This document shows positions 16,414 through 24,638 of a DNA stretch of 64,000 nucleotides, one piece after another. Positions within the stretch are counted from its first letter, which is position 1. Each line of letters starts with the position of its first letter. The notes beneath the pieces were generated by a model that was given only the letters and a program-made list of their open reading frames with translations, did not search any database and was not told the origin of the DNA. Both the position numbers and the translations under genes were made by a program. This DNA comes from Amycolatopsis lexingtonensis (GTDB taxonomy: Bacteria; Actinomycetota; Actinomycetes; Mycobacteriales; Pseudonocardiaceae), in NCBI RefSeq assembly GCF_014873755.1, contig NZ_JADBEG010000001.1, forward strand, positions 2,420,501 to 2,484,500, given 5' to 3'.

Positions 16414-16904
16414 CGACCTCCGATATCCGTGTGGGCGGCCCCGGATCCGGGCATGAAGAAGGAGAAGGCCTCTCCGGGGGGTCCGGCACGGCGAAGGAGG
16501 CGGTTGTGAAGCTCCGCGATGTGCGGCACGAGCTAGGCATTTCCGCCGAGCTCACCGAGCTGGCCCGGGTCCGCCACTGGGTGCGCTCGGTGCTGTGCGG
16601 CCTGCCGGCCAACGTCGTCAGCACCGCCGTCATGGTGGTGGACGAGCTGACGTCCAACGCGCTGCGCCACGGCCGCGCGCCCTACCACGTCCGGCTGCTG
16701 CCGGGCGCGGCCAAGCTGCGGATCGAGGTCGACGACGGGGGTGGCGAGGCCGCCCGCCGGCGCGAGCCGTCCGACCACGGCGGCCGCGGGCTCCTGCTGG
16801 TGGAGCGCTGCGCCGCGGCGTGGGGCCAGCTGCGCCGGCCCAGCGGCAAGACCCTCTGGGCCGAGCTGGTCACCGATCCGGGCCCGGCCGGAGCCCGTGG
16901 CTGA
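16410..16904 (+). CDS. RsbW-like ATP-binding serine kinase (HATPase_c_2)
   Basis: This 164-residue protein has a GHKL ATPase core from about 45. The N box is VMVVDELTSNALRHG, the G1 region is IEVDDGGG, and the G2-like segment is HGGRGLLLVERCA. It lacks any sensor or dimerisation histidine, as expected for anti-sigma kinases that phosphorylate STAS proteins. About 35 N-terminal residues are Gly/Glu-rich and disordered-looking. The next gene begins 8 bp inside it with a GTG, so translation is coupled. Confidence 0.92.
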   Translation: MTTSDIRVGGPGSGHEEGEGLSGGSGTAKEAVVKLRDVRHELGISAELTELARVRHWVRSVLCGLPANVVSTAVMVVDELTSNALRHGRAPYHVRLLPGAAKLRIEVDDGGGEAARRREPSDHGGRGLLLVERCAAAWGQLRRPSGKTLWAELVTDPGPAGARG

Positions 16905-18513
16905 CCGCGCGCGCACCGCCGCCCCGGTCGACGACGGACGGGAGTGGGCCACCGCCCCCATCGCGGCACTGGTCGTGGACGGTTCCGGTGTGCTCCGGTC
17001 GCTCAACGAGGCCGCCCGCCTGCTCTTCCCGGCCGCCGAGCCGGGCCGCCCGCTCGACGGCACCGTCGCGGACTGGCTCATCGCCAGCCGCGCTTCCGAC
17101 GGGATCGCCCGCGGCGAGGTCGGCACGAAGTCGTTCGCCGCGTACCCGATCCCGCACGGCGACGCCGTGACGTGGTGGCTCGTCGACGAGACCGACGCCC
17201 GCTCGGCCCGCGAGGCGCTGGCGCGGGAGCAGGAGCGGACCGCCTTCCTGAGCGACGCTTCGGCTGCCCTGCTGGGCTCGCTCAACCTCGAACGCTGCAT
17301 GGAGGTCGCCGCGCGGCTGGCCGCGCAGCACCTCGCCGACGCCGCGCTGATCCTGGCCCCCGGCCACGGCGGCATCTTCCCCGCCGTCTCCTGCGTCCGC
17401 GGCGGCGAGCCGATCCGGTCCCGGCTGGCGATCGACCCGGACGAGCTGCCCGGCCTCGGCGAGGCCCTGCAGGGCTTCCCGCCGGTGCCGTCGCGCTGGC
17501 TCGACCCGGACGCGGCCCCCGGCTGGGTGCTGCCGGACGGCTTCGGCCCGGTCGGCTCGATCGTCGTGACGCCGCTGCCGGGCCACGGCGTCCCCGCCGG
17601 CGCGCTGGTGCTGCTGCGCCGCGGCGACCGGGCGTCGTTCACCGGCCAGGAAGAGCTCTTCGCGCGGCTGTTCGCGGCCCGCGCGGGCGCGGCGATGTCG
17701 GCGGCCCGGGTGTTCGCGCTGCAGGCGTCCATCACCGACACGCTGATGCGCGAGCTGCTGCCGCCCACCCTCGAGCAGCTCGGCGGGGTCGAGTTCGCCG
17801 GCCGCTACCGCCCGGCCCGCGACGGCGAGCGGATCGGCGGCGACTTCTACGACGTCCATTCGGCGATCACCGCCGACGGCGACGAGTCGCTGGCCGTGCT
17901 CGGCGACGTCTGCGGCAAGGGCCTGGACGCCGCGGTGCTGACCGGCAAGATCCGCACGACCCTGCGGGCGCTGCTGCCGATGGCGGGCGACCACCACCGG
18001 CTGCTCGACCTGCTGAACCGCACGCTCGGCGACAACGCCGACGCCCGGTACGTCACGCTGGTGCTGGCGTCCGCGCGTCGCGAGGGCGCCACCGTCAAGC
18101 TGCGCGTCACCGCCGCCGGGCACCCGCCGCCGTTGGTCGTGCGAGCCGACGGCCGGGTCGAGGAGGCCGATACGCGGGGCAGCCTGATCGGCGTCCTGCC
18201 CGAGATCGAGTCGGTGAGCGCCGACGTCACGCTCGACCCCGGCGAGACCTGCCTGCTCTACACCGACGGGATCATCGAGGCCAAGGGCGGGCCGCTCGGG
18301 GACGAGATGTTCGGCGAAGAACGGCTCCACCAGGCCGTCGCCGAATGCGCGAACATGCCCGCCGACGCCGTCGTCGAGCGCGTGCAGATGCTCGCCTCGC
18401 AGTGGATCGGGCGCGGCACCCACGACGACATGGCCGTGCTGGCGATCACCGCGCCGCGCGGGCAGCACCTCGCCGCCGTCGGCGGGCACGGCCGCGGGCG
18501 GTACACCGCATGA
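16897..18513 (+). CDS. PAS/GAF-SpoIIE PP2C-type phosphatase
   Basis: This 538-residue multidomain phosphatase has a PAS-like N-terminus (about 10-110), a GAF-like domain (about 125-285) and a C-terminal SpoIIE domain (about 310-525). The SpoIIE motifs are intact: RIGGDFYDV, VLGDVCGKGLDAA, YVTLVLA, AAGHPPPLV, LLYTDGIIEA and THDDMAVLAI, giving the metal-binding aspartates. It should dephosphorylate one or both neighbouring STAS proteins. GTG 16897 overlaps the kinase stop and keeps the frame; the longer frame upstream only reads through the kinase gene. Confidence 0.92.
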   Translation: MADRARTAAPVDDGREWATAPIAALVVDGSGVLRSLNEAARLLFPAAEPGRPLDGTVADWLIASRASDGIARGEVGTKSFAAYPIPHGDAVTWWLVDETDARSAREALAREQERTAFLSDASAALLGSLNLERCMEVAARLAAQHLADAALILAPGHGGIFPAVSCVRGGEPIRSRLAIDPDELPGLGEALQGFPPVPSRWLDPDAAPGWVLPDGFGPVGSIVVTPLPGHGVPAGALVLLRRGDRASFTGQEELFARLFAARAGAAMSAARVFALQASITDTLMRELLPPTLEQLGGVEFAGRYRPARDGERIGGDFYDVHSAITADGDESLAVLGDVCGKGLDAAVLTGKIRTTLRALLPMAGDHHRLLDLLNRTLGDNADARYVTLVLASARREGATVKLRVTAAGHPPPLVVRADGRVEEADTRGSLIGVLPEIESVSADVTLDPGETCLLYTDGIIEAKGGPLGDEMFGEERLHQAVAECANMPADAVVERVQMLASQWIGRGTHDDMAVLAITAPRGQHLAAVGGHGRGRYTA

Positions 18514-19565
18514 GCACCGCGGTGGCCGAGCACGCCGAGCGGCTCTGGGACGCCGTGACGACCGGCGACGAGTACACCGCCGGCGACGTCGTGGTCCAGG
18601 CGCTGGGCGCGGGGACCGATCCGGAGAGCGTGCTGCTCGACGTGATCGGTGCGGTGCAGCGGCGGGTCGGGCAGGAGTGGGCGGCCAACCGCCTGACCGT
18701 CGCCCAGGAGCACGCGGCGACCGCGATCAACGACCGCGTCATCGCCACGTTCGGCTACCTGCTGAAGCGCCCGGAGCCGCACCTCGGCCGCGTCACGGTC
18801 GCGTGCGTCGACGGCGAATGGCACGCGATGCCGGCCCGCCTGCTCAGCGAAGTGCTGCGCCTGCGCGGTTTCCAGGTCGACTACCTCGGCGCGCAGGTGC
18901 CCGCCCCGCACCTGGTGGCCCACCTGCACCGGACCGGGCCGGACGCGGTGGCGCTGTCCGGCTCGCTGGCGACCCGCCTGCCGACCGCCCACGCCACGAT
19001 CACCGCGTGCCAGGCGGCCGCGACCCCGGTCATTGCCGGCGGCGCCGCCTTCGGCCCCGACGGCCGCTACGCACGCCTGCTGGGCGCCGAAGCGTGGGCG
19101 CCGGACGCGCGGACGGCGGCCGACCGGCTCACCCGGCCGCTCCCCCGCCCGCACGCCGGGCACCAGCCGCTCGACGACCTGCCGCACCTGGCCGACCAGG
19201 AGTACACCCTGGTCACGCGCAGCTCCGGCCGGCTCGTGAAGGCGGTGCTGGCCGGGCTGGAGGAGCGGATACCGGCCATGCGCGACTACACCGACCTGCA
19301 GCGCCAGTACACCGCCGAGGACCTCGCGCACATCGTCGAGTACCTCGCGACGGCGCTCTACGTCGGCGACGAAGAGCTGTTCACCGGGTTCCTGACCTGG
19401 ACCGCCGGGATCCTCACCGCACGAGGAGTTCCGGCCACCTCGCTGGTGCCCGCCATCGACCTGCTCGAAGCGGAGGTGCGCGACTTCCCGCGGGCCACCG
19501 CCCTGCTCCGCGCCGCGCGCGAGCGCCTCACGGAACCGGCGGCCGGATCGGAGCTTTCGGCATGA
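18510..19565 (+). CDS. CarH-like cobalamin-binding sensor protein without DNA-binding domain
   Basis: This 351-residue protein has a helical B12-binding cap domain (about 1-90) with W-x9-EH: the tryptophan in QEWAANRL is followed after nine residues by Glu-His (AQEHAAT), and a Val sits at +7 as in CarH. A Rossmann B12 domain (about 95-215) carries EWHAMP, so the lower-ligand His is kept while the usual Gly of ExHxxG is Pro. The last 125 residues form an unassigned helical domain. Wx9EH is the light-sensor signature of CarH/LitR, but no MerR domain is present. ATGA overlaps join it to both neighbours. Confidence 0.88.
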   Translation: MSTAVAEHAERLWDAVTTGDEYTAGDVVVQALGAGTDPESVLLDVIGAVQRRVGQEWAANRLTVAQEHAATAINDRVIATFGYLLKRPEPHLGRVTVACVDGEWHAMPARLLSEVLRLRGFQVDYLGAQVPAPHLVAHLHRTGPDAVALSGSLATRLPTAHATITACQAAATPVIAGGAAFGPDGRYARLLGAEAWAPDARTAADRLTRPLPRPHAGHQPLDDLPHLADQEYTLVTRSSGRLVKAVLAGLEERIPAMRDYTDLQRQYTAEDLAHIVEYLATALYVGDEELFTGFLTWTAGILTARGVPATSLVPAIDLLEAEVRDFPRATALLRAARERLTEPAAGSELSA

Positions 19566-19915
19566 CCAGCGGGCTGACCTGCACCTGGAGCACCCCGGAC
19601 GAGGGCACGGCCGCGGTGGCGATCGTCGGCGACCTCGAGTTCGCCACGGCCGGCTTGCTCGTGCGCCTGGTCACCGACCGCTTGGCGGACGACCCTGGCG
19701 TGCGAGAGGTGCGCCTCGACTGCGGCGAAATCGGCTTCTGCGACTCCTCGGGGCTGTCGGAGCTGCTGAAGGTGCACCGCGCGGTCGTCGGCACGGGCCG
19801 CCGGCTGCGCCTGGACAACCGGAAGCCCGCCCTCGACCGCCTGCTCACCCTCACCGGCACGGCGCGGTTCCTGACCGGCGAGACGGCGGACTCCCGGGTC
19901 GTCCGCGACTCCTAG
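19562..19915 (+). CDS. second STAS-domain antagonist of the operon
   Basis: This 117-residue STAS protein has IGFCDSSGLSELLKVH, the full DSSG phosphorylation motif, and a C-terminal LLTLTGTARFL helix typical of SpoIIAA-type proteins. It is the last gene of the operon and its start overlaps the B12-sensor stop (ATGA). Two STAS proteins with one kinase and one phosphatase imply two outputs or a cascade. Its 3' end overlaps the convergent MMPL gene by 4 bp, with no terminator between. Confidence 0.92.
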   Translation: MTSGLTCTWSTPDEGTAAVAIVGDLEFATAGLLVRLVTDRLADDPGVREVRLDCGEIGFCDSSGLSELLKVHRAVVGTGRRLRLDNRKPALDRLLTLTGTARFLTGETADSRVVRDS

Positions 19916-21993
19916 CTCCCCGCCGGCCGCGGGTCCTCCACCCGCGCCAGCTTCGACGGCCACCAGATGCGGCGCCCGACGTCCACGGTCAGCGCGGGCA
20001 CCAGCAGCGACCGCACCAGCAGCGTGTCGAGCAGGACGCCGAACGCGACGATGAACGCGATCTGGGCGAGGAACAGGATCGGGATCACCGCGAGCGCGGA
20101 GAAGGTCGCCGCGAGCACGACCCCGGCGGACGTGATCACCCCACCGGTCAGCGAAAGCCCGCGCAACGTGCCGTCCCGCGTCCCTCGATTCAACGCCTCT
20201 TCGCGCACGCGGGTCATCAGGAAGATGTTGTAGTCGATCCCCAGCGCCACCAGGAAGACGAACCCGAACAGCGGCACGACCGGATCCGCGCCCGGGAAGC
20301 CGAAGACGTGGTTGAACACCAGGGCCGACACGCCCATCGTCGCCGCGAACGAGAGCACCACCGTGGCGATGAGCAGCAGGGGCGCGAGCAGCGAGCGCAG
20401 CAGCAGGGCCAGCACGAGGAAGATCACCAGCAGCACGATCGGGATGATCAAGGCGCGGTCGTGCTTCGACGTCTGCTGCGTGTCCAGCTGGATCGCGGTC
20501 GGGCCGCCGACCTTCGCGTTCGCGCCGGGGATCGCGTGGACGGCGTCACGCAGCTTGCCGACGGTCGCGACCGCCGTCTCCGAGTCCGCCGGGTCGTTCA
20601 GCACGGACAGCACCTGCACCCGGCCGTCGACCACCTTGGGCCGCCCGTCGGGGCCGGGCAACGGGAACGACTGCGCGATGCCGTCCATTGTGGACGCCTG
20701 GAGCACCGCGGGCAGCGCGTCGACGTCGGCGATCGTGATCGCGGGCGCGCCGAGCCCGCCCGGGAAGTGGCGGCCGAGGATCTCCTGCCCCGTCCGGGAA
20801 TCGACCTCGGTGAGGAACACGTCGGACTGCGCGGTGCCGGAGGCCTTCAGCTGCGGCAGGAACGCGACGCCGACGCCGAGCACGAGCGCCGTCACCACCC
20901 AGACCGCCCGCGGACGGCGGCCGACCAGCCGGGCCACCCGGCCCCAGATTCCGGACGTCTCCGGGTGCGGCGAGCCGAACGCCGGCTTGAACGGCCAGAA
21001 CGCGCCGCGGCCGCAGAGCGCCAGCACCGCGGGCAGGAACGTCGTCGACGCGAGCAGCGCGGCGCCGATGCCGATCGCCGCGACCGGGCCGAGTCCCTTG
21101 TTGGAGTTGAGGTCGCTGAAGAGCAGGCACAGCACGCCGAGCACGACGGTCCCCGCCGACGCGGCGATCGGTTCGAGGGTCGCGCGCCACGCGAGCTTCA
21201 GCGCATCGAAGCGGTTCTCGGTGTCCCGCAGCTGCTCGCGGAAGCGCGCCACGAGCAGGAGCGCGTAGTCGGTCGCCGCGCCGAAGACGAGGATCGAGAG
21301 GATGCCCTGGCTCTGGCCGTTGAGCGCGAGGACGTCGTTCTTCGCCAGCAGGTACACGACGAGGCTGGCGAGCCCGAGCGCGAACACCGCCGACAGCAGG
21401 ACCAGGAACGGCAGCAACGGGCTGCGGTAGACGGCGATGAGGATCAGCGCGACCACCCCGCCCGCGACGAGCAGGAGGATGCCGTCGATGCCGCCGAACG
21501 CCTTGACCAGGTCGGCAATCTGCCCGGCGGGCCCGGTGACGAGCACGGTGAGCCCGCCGGGGGCGCCGGCGAGCTTCGCGCGGACCTCCTTGACGACGTC
21601 GCCGGGGTTGCCGTCGGCGACGATCGGCACGCTGAGCTGCAGGGCTTGGTCGTCCCGCGGTGCCTTTTGCGGGGCACCGAGCGGGCCGGCGACGCCGGGC
21701 ACGCCACCGAGCTCCCGCGCCTTCGCCTCGAGGAACTGCCGGTCCGCGGCGGTCAGGCCGGCCGGGCGCTCGGCGACGACGGTCGCGGGCAGCACCTGGC
21801 GCGGGGTGAACGCCTTCTGCTCGCCGGAGACCTCGGTGGCCTCGGCCGAGCTCGGCAGGAAGGCGGCGTTGTCGTTCTTCGCGACCTCGCTGAGCTTCCC
21901 GGCGAACGGCCCGCCGAAGCCGCCGAGCCCGAGCCAGACGACCACGAGCAGCGCGGGGAGCAACCAGCGGAGGCGGCGCGGGGAGTCGTTCAT
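19912..21993 (-). CDS. MMPL/RND-family exporter
   Basis: This 693-residue transporter has the duplicated MMPL layout: one N-terminal helix, a periplasmic loop (about 35-170), five to six helices with GAATDYALLLVARFRE, a second loop (about 380-500), and six more helices with FVFLVALGIDYNIFLMTRVREE. Both Asp-Tyr motifs of the proton-relay region are present. Such proteins export lipids or drugs. It is divergent from a MarR regulator with an 18-bp operator between them, so drug- or lipid-inducible expression is likely. ATG 21993 was chosen over an upstream ATG that overlaps the operator region. Confidence 0.92.
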   Translation of the reverse strand: MNDSPRRLRWLLPALLVVVWLGLGGFGGPFAGKLSEVAKNDNAAFLPSSAEATEVSGEQKAFTPRQVLPATVVAERPAGLTAADRQFLEAKARELGGVPGVAGPLGAPQKAPRDDQALQLSVPIVADGNPGDVVKEVRAKLAGAPGGLTVLVTGPAGQIADLVKAFGGIDGILLLVAGGVVALILIAVYRSPLLPFLVLLSAVFALGLASLVVYLLAKNDVLALNGQSQGILSILVFGAATDYALLLVARFREQLRDTENRFDALKLAWRATLEPIAASAGTVVLGVLCLLFSDLNSNKGLGPVAAIGIGAALLASTTFLPAVLALCGRGAFWPFKPAFGSPHPETSGIWGRVARLVGRRPRAVWVVTALVLGVGVAFLPQLKASGTAQSDVFLTEVDSRTGQEILGRHFPGGLGAPAITIADVDALPAVLQASTMDGIAQSFPLPGPDGRPKVVDGRVQVLSVLNDPADSETAVATVGKLRDAVHAIPGANAKVGGPTAIQLDTQQTSKHDRALIIPIVLLVIFLVLALLLRSLLAPLLLIATVVLSFAATMGVSALVFNHVFGFPGADPVVPLFGFVFLVALGIDYNIFLMTRVREEALNRGTRDGTLRGLSLTGGVITSAGVVLAATFSALAVIPILFLAQIAFIVAFGVLLDTLLVRSLLVPALTVDVGRRIWWPSKLARVEDPRPAGS

Positions 21994-22030
21994 GGTCGCT
22001 AAGGTCCTTTCGAGGGCGAACACGCCCTAT

Positions 22031-22048
22031 TGTTCAGCAGGCTGAACA
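22031..22048. promoter_or_regulatory. MarR-type operator between MMPL and MarR genes
   Basis: TGTTCAGCAGGCTGAACA is a perfect 8-2-8 dyad midway between the divergent starts 21993 and 22074. Position and symmetry fit the MarR protein encoded next to it, which would repress both genes. Confidence 0.75.
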
Positions 22049-22073
22049 TTTTGCACGACGACCCGGAGTGACG

Positions 22074-22502
22074 GTGAGCACAGCCCCCGAACCCGACCTG
22101 AGCACCTGGCCCACCGGGCGGTTGCTGGCCGTCGCCGCCCGCCTGGTGGAGCAACGCTGGGTGACCATTCTCGCCGACCTCGGGCTCACCCACGCGGGGC
22201 TGATCGCGCTGCACTCGCTGCGCGACGGGCCGCTCCCCCAGCGGACGCTCGCCCAGCACTGCCAGGTGACCGACCAGACGATGAGCCGCACGCTCGACCG
22301 CCTCGCGAAGGCGGGTTTCGTGACGCGCACGCCGGATCCGGCGGACGCGCGCCGTCACCTGACCCGGTTGACTTCAGCCGGCCGGGCGGTCCACGAACGG
22401 GCGGTGCGCGCCGAACCCGCCCTGCTCGGCGGGCTCGGCGAGGACCCCGCTTTCCGCGGCCGGCTGCTCGAGCTGATCGCGGGGCTTTCCGCGGGCGATT
22501 GA
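22074..22502 (+). CDS. MarR-family regulator
   Basis: This MarR winged-helix protein of 142 residues has the core LTHAGLIALHSLRDGPLPQRTLAQHCQVTDQTMSRTLDRLAKAGFVTRTPDPADARRH, read in pieces: recognition helix TDQTMSRTLDRL and wing DPADARRH. GTG 22074 is preferred because GGAG lies 5 nt upstream; an in-frame GTG at 22068 would overlap that site and add two residues. It probably represses the divergent MMPL exporter and itself through 22031-22048. Confidence 0.9.
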   Translation: MSTAPEPDLSTWPTGRLLAVAARLVEQRWVTILADLGLTHAGLIALHSLRDGPLPQRTLAQHCQVTDQTMSRTLDRLAKAGFVTRTPDPADARRHLTRLTSAGRAVHERAVRAEPALLGGLGEDPAFRGRLLELIAGLSAGD

Positions 22503-22532
22503 GAGTTCGCGGGCCTGGGTAGCTCTTCTGGC

Positions 22533-22655
22533 ATGTGGATCGCGGTGAGCACCCCAGTGGCCGTCCTGATCGCTACCGTCCTGATGGAGCGGTTCGAACG
22601 ACGATGCCGGCTGGTGCCCACCGCGAAGACCGAACGACCTCCCGTCGCACGCTGA
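22533..22655 (+). CDS. small membrane protein, 40 residues
   Basis: A short ORF starts MWIAVSTPVAVLIATVLMER and continues with a basic tail rich in Arg, Lys and Pro. The N-terminal half is one clear membrane helix and the C-terminal half should stay in the cytoplasm. The ATG at 22533 has no strong ribosome site. Genes of this kind (one helix followed by an ERFE-type charged turn) are often missed by gene finders. It may be co-transcribed with the MarR gene 30 bp upstream. Function is unknown. Confidence 0.5.
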   Translation: MWIAVSTPVAVLIATVLMERFERRCRLVPTAKTERPPVAR

Positions 22656-22771
22656 CTCACTCGATGTGATCCACGTCTCACTATCCTCCCTCGAGAACCC
22701 TGGGCCCGTCCCCCGGCGACTGACTGATCGGATCCGGCGGACCGAGACCGGGTTCAAGGGAGGAGAAATCC

Positions 22772-23203
22772 ATGCGCAGCAACCCGAAAACCACCCGCGC
22801 GGTGCTCGGCGTGGCCCTCGCGGCCGGCCTGGTCACGGCGGTGAGCATCGGAATGGCCGGTGGCGCGACCGCGCAGCCGGGCGGCACGGAGGGGACGATG
22901 ACGAACGCGAACCAGCTCCCGAAGGGGGCACGGGCCACCGTGCAGGTGAGCCCCAACCCGACGACCCAACGCGGCCAGGAAGTGACGATCACCGGCAATT
23001 GCGGTGGCGGCACCGGCCTGAAATCCGTGCTCGGCGGCTTCCCCGAGCACCCGGCACTGGAGAACATCCGGATCCTGTCGGCCGGCCCGGACCACTTCGT
23101 GGCCAAGGCGAACCTGGTCCAGACCATCGGCAACGGGGTGGGCCCGGTCTTCGTGGACTGCGGCGGCGAAGCGGGCGTGACCCTGCTCGTCACGCACGTC
23201 TAG
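22772..23203 (+). CDS. secreted protein of unknown function
   Basis: This 143-residue protein has a signal peptide (about 1-34, ending near GGATAQ) and a mature part of about 105 residues. The mature part resembles a single Ig-like or sortase-free beta sandwich: ATVQVSPNPTTQRGQEVTITGNC, then a second Cys in VFVDCGGE. The two cysteines probably form one disulfide. This matches many small actinomycete exported hypotheticals. GGGAGGAG is well placed before the ATG. The next gene starts 9 bp downstream. Confidence 0.75.
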   Translation: MRSNPKTTRAVLGVALAAGLVTAVSIGMAGGATAQPGGTEGTMTNANQLPKGARATVQVSPNPTTQRGQEVTITGNCGGGTGLKSVLGGFPEHPALENIRILSAGPDHFVAKANLVQTIGNGVGPVFVDCGGEAGVTLLVTHV

Positions 23204-23212
23204 CCCGGCGGC

Positions 23213-23749
23213 ATGCCTGACGCCGTCGTGATTCCCGGTGGTGCGTTCGGGCCCGCGGCGGGACTGCTGATGTATGCCGGGGTGGTGGCGGAGCGGCGCG
23301 GCGTGACCGTGCACCGGCATGGGTGGTCGCAGCCGCCGCCGCGACCGTCCGAGCCGCGGATCGAAAGCTGGGTGTGCGACGAGATCAGGCCCCTGCTCGA
23401 CCGCCTCGGCGGGAGCCCGCTGCTGATCGGGAAGTCCCTCGGCACGAACGCCGCCTCGCTGGCCGCCGAGCGGAGCCTGCCTGCGGTGTGGCTGACGCCG
23501 ATTCTCACCGTGCCGTGGGTGGTCGCCGCGTTGGCGCGGGCCACCGCGCCGTCGCTGCTGGTGGGCGGCACGGGCGACGCGATGTGGGACGGCGCCGAGG
23601 CTCGCCGGCTGTCGCCGTACCTGCTGGAGATCCCGGACGCCGACCACGGCATGCAGGTGCCCGGGCCGGTCAGCGAGACGGTGGCCGTGCTCGGGCGCGT
23701 GGTCACCGCGATCGACGAGTTCCTCGACGCGATCGCCTGGCCGGGCTGA
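23213..23749 (+). CDS. small alpha/beta-hydrolase
   Basis: This 178-residue protein has the compact alpha/beta-hydrolase fold. Nucleophile Ser is in LLIGKSLGTNAAS, the acid Asp in VGGTGDAMWD, and the His in DADHGMQV, so the triad is complete. The short length without a lid and the GKSLGT elbow are typical of dienelactone-hydrolase-like hypotheticals. The substrate is unknown. It lies 9 bp after the secreted protein gene and ends before a strong bidirectional terminator. Confidence 0.82.
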   Translation: MPDAVVIPGGAFGPAAGLLMYAGVVAERRGVTVHRHGWSQPPPRPSEPRIESWVCDEIRPLLDRLGGSPLLIGKSLGTNAASLAAERSLPAVWLTPILTVPWVVAALARATAPSLLVGGTGDAMWDGAEARRLSPYLLEIPDADHGMQVPGPVSETVAVLGRVVTAIDEFLDAIAWPG

Positions 23750-23767
23750 GTCCGGGTGAACAGGCGG

Positions 23768-23806
23768 GCGGATCGCTCACCGGCCGGGTGCCGGTGAGCG
23801 GTCCGC
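23768..23806. terminator. bidirectional terminator between convergent genes
   Basis: Arms 23768-23784 and 23790-23806 form a 17-bp stem with one G-T pair and loop CGGGT. The hairpin is 18 bp after the hydrolase stop and 23 bp before the stop of the convergent DUF4360 gene. Confidence 0.8.
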
Positions 23807-23829
23807 ATTTCCGGCGATGACCCCGGAAT

Positions 23830-24456
23830 TCAGCAGGTTTTCCACGCGAAGTGGTAAATGGTGTCCACACTCGCGTGCTCGGAATCCATTTCGATGAAAG
23901 AACCACCGGTGGAGGTACCCGCGTCGGCGCGCAGTTCCGCGTTGATGTTCAGGTTCCGGCTCTCCCCGCACGGGGCGAACACCAGCTCCTCGACCTCGGT
24001 CACGTCCGAGGCCCGCCACACGCCGTGGAACGGGCCGGGGAAGGTGTGGCGCACCCGCGCGGTCGGCGCTGTCCCCGTGAAGTAGTAGTTGGCCTGCTCG
24101 AGCGCGCTCGCGCCGCTCTCGATGTGCGCGTAGCCGCGGTAGTCGGCTTCGGCGATCGCGTACGTGAATCCTTGCGGGACATGGACGAGCACGTTGATCT
24201 GACAGTTCTTCCGGCCCTCCAGCGCCGGTGCGCCACCACCGGCCTTGGCGGTGAAGTTCGTGTAGTGCACCGTGAAGGACGTGTTGTCGGACGCGACGTC
24301 CGCGGATGCCGTGGCGGTGCCGGCCGGGCAGCCGGAGCCGTTGATGGTCTTGATGTCGAGCGTGATCTTTTCGGCCGGAACCGAGGTGGCCGGGGATTCG
24401 ACGGGGGCGGCGAGAGCGGACAGAATCATTCCGGCGACGACCGACACAACGAGCAT
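23830..24456 (-). CDS. DUF4360-family secreted protein
   Basis: This 208-residue exported protein has a short signal peptide (MLVVSVVAGMILSALAAP). The DUF4360 pattern follows: INGSGCPAGTATA at the start, DNTSFTVHYTNF, GRKNCQINVLVHVPQGFTYAIAE, then CGESRNLNINAEL. The conserved cysteines are spaced as in the family, which occurs in actinomycetes and fungi with unknown role. The N-terminus is short for a Sec signal, so a start slightly upstream is possible. It is convergent with the hydrolase gene. Confidence 0.85.
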   Translation of the reverse strand: MLVVSVVAGMILSALAAPVESPATSVPAEKITLDIKTINGSGCPAGTATASADVASDNTSFTVHYTNFTAKAGGGAPALEGRKNCQINVLVHVPQGFTYAIAEADYRGYAHIESGASALEQANYYFTGTAPTARVRHTFPGPFHGVWRASDVTEVEELVFAPCGESRNLNINAELRADAGTSTGGSFIEMDSEHASVDTIYHFAWKTC

Positions 24457-24638
24457 GACGCTCCTCCAAACGGGCCACGGTGCCTGGTGATCATGATGAT
24501 CGCGCGCGGAGCAGATCGTAGCGCGATCACCACCATTTCGACGGCCACTGAACGGAGTAACACGACCGCGAAGAGTACGGGAAATCCATTTCCCGCAATT
24601 TCACGTTCAAAAGCGATGGATATTCGGATAATCGAAGG

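Noticed and set aside
18510..19565. Methyltransferase or mutase B12 enzyme
   Set aside because: No catalytic partner domain is present, and the W-x9-EH cap motif points to a sensor.
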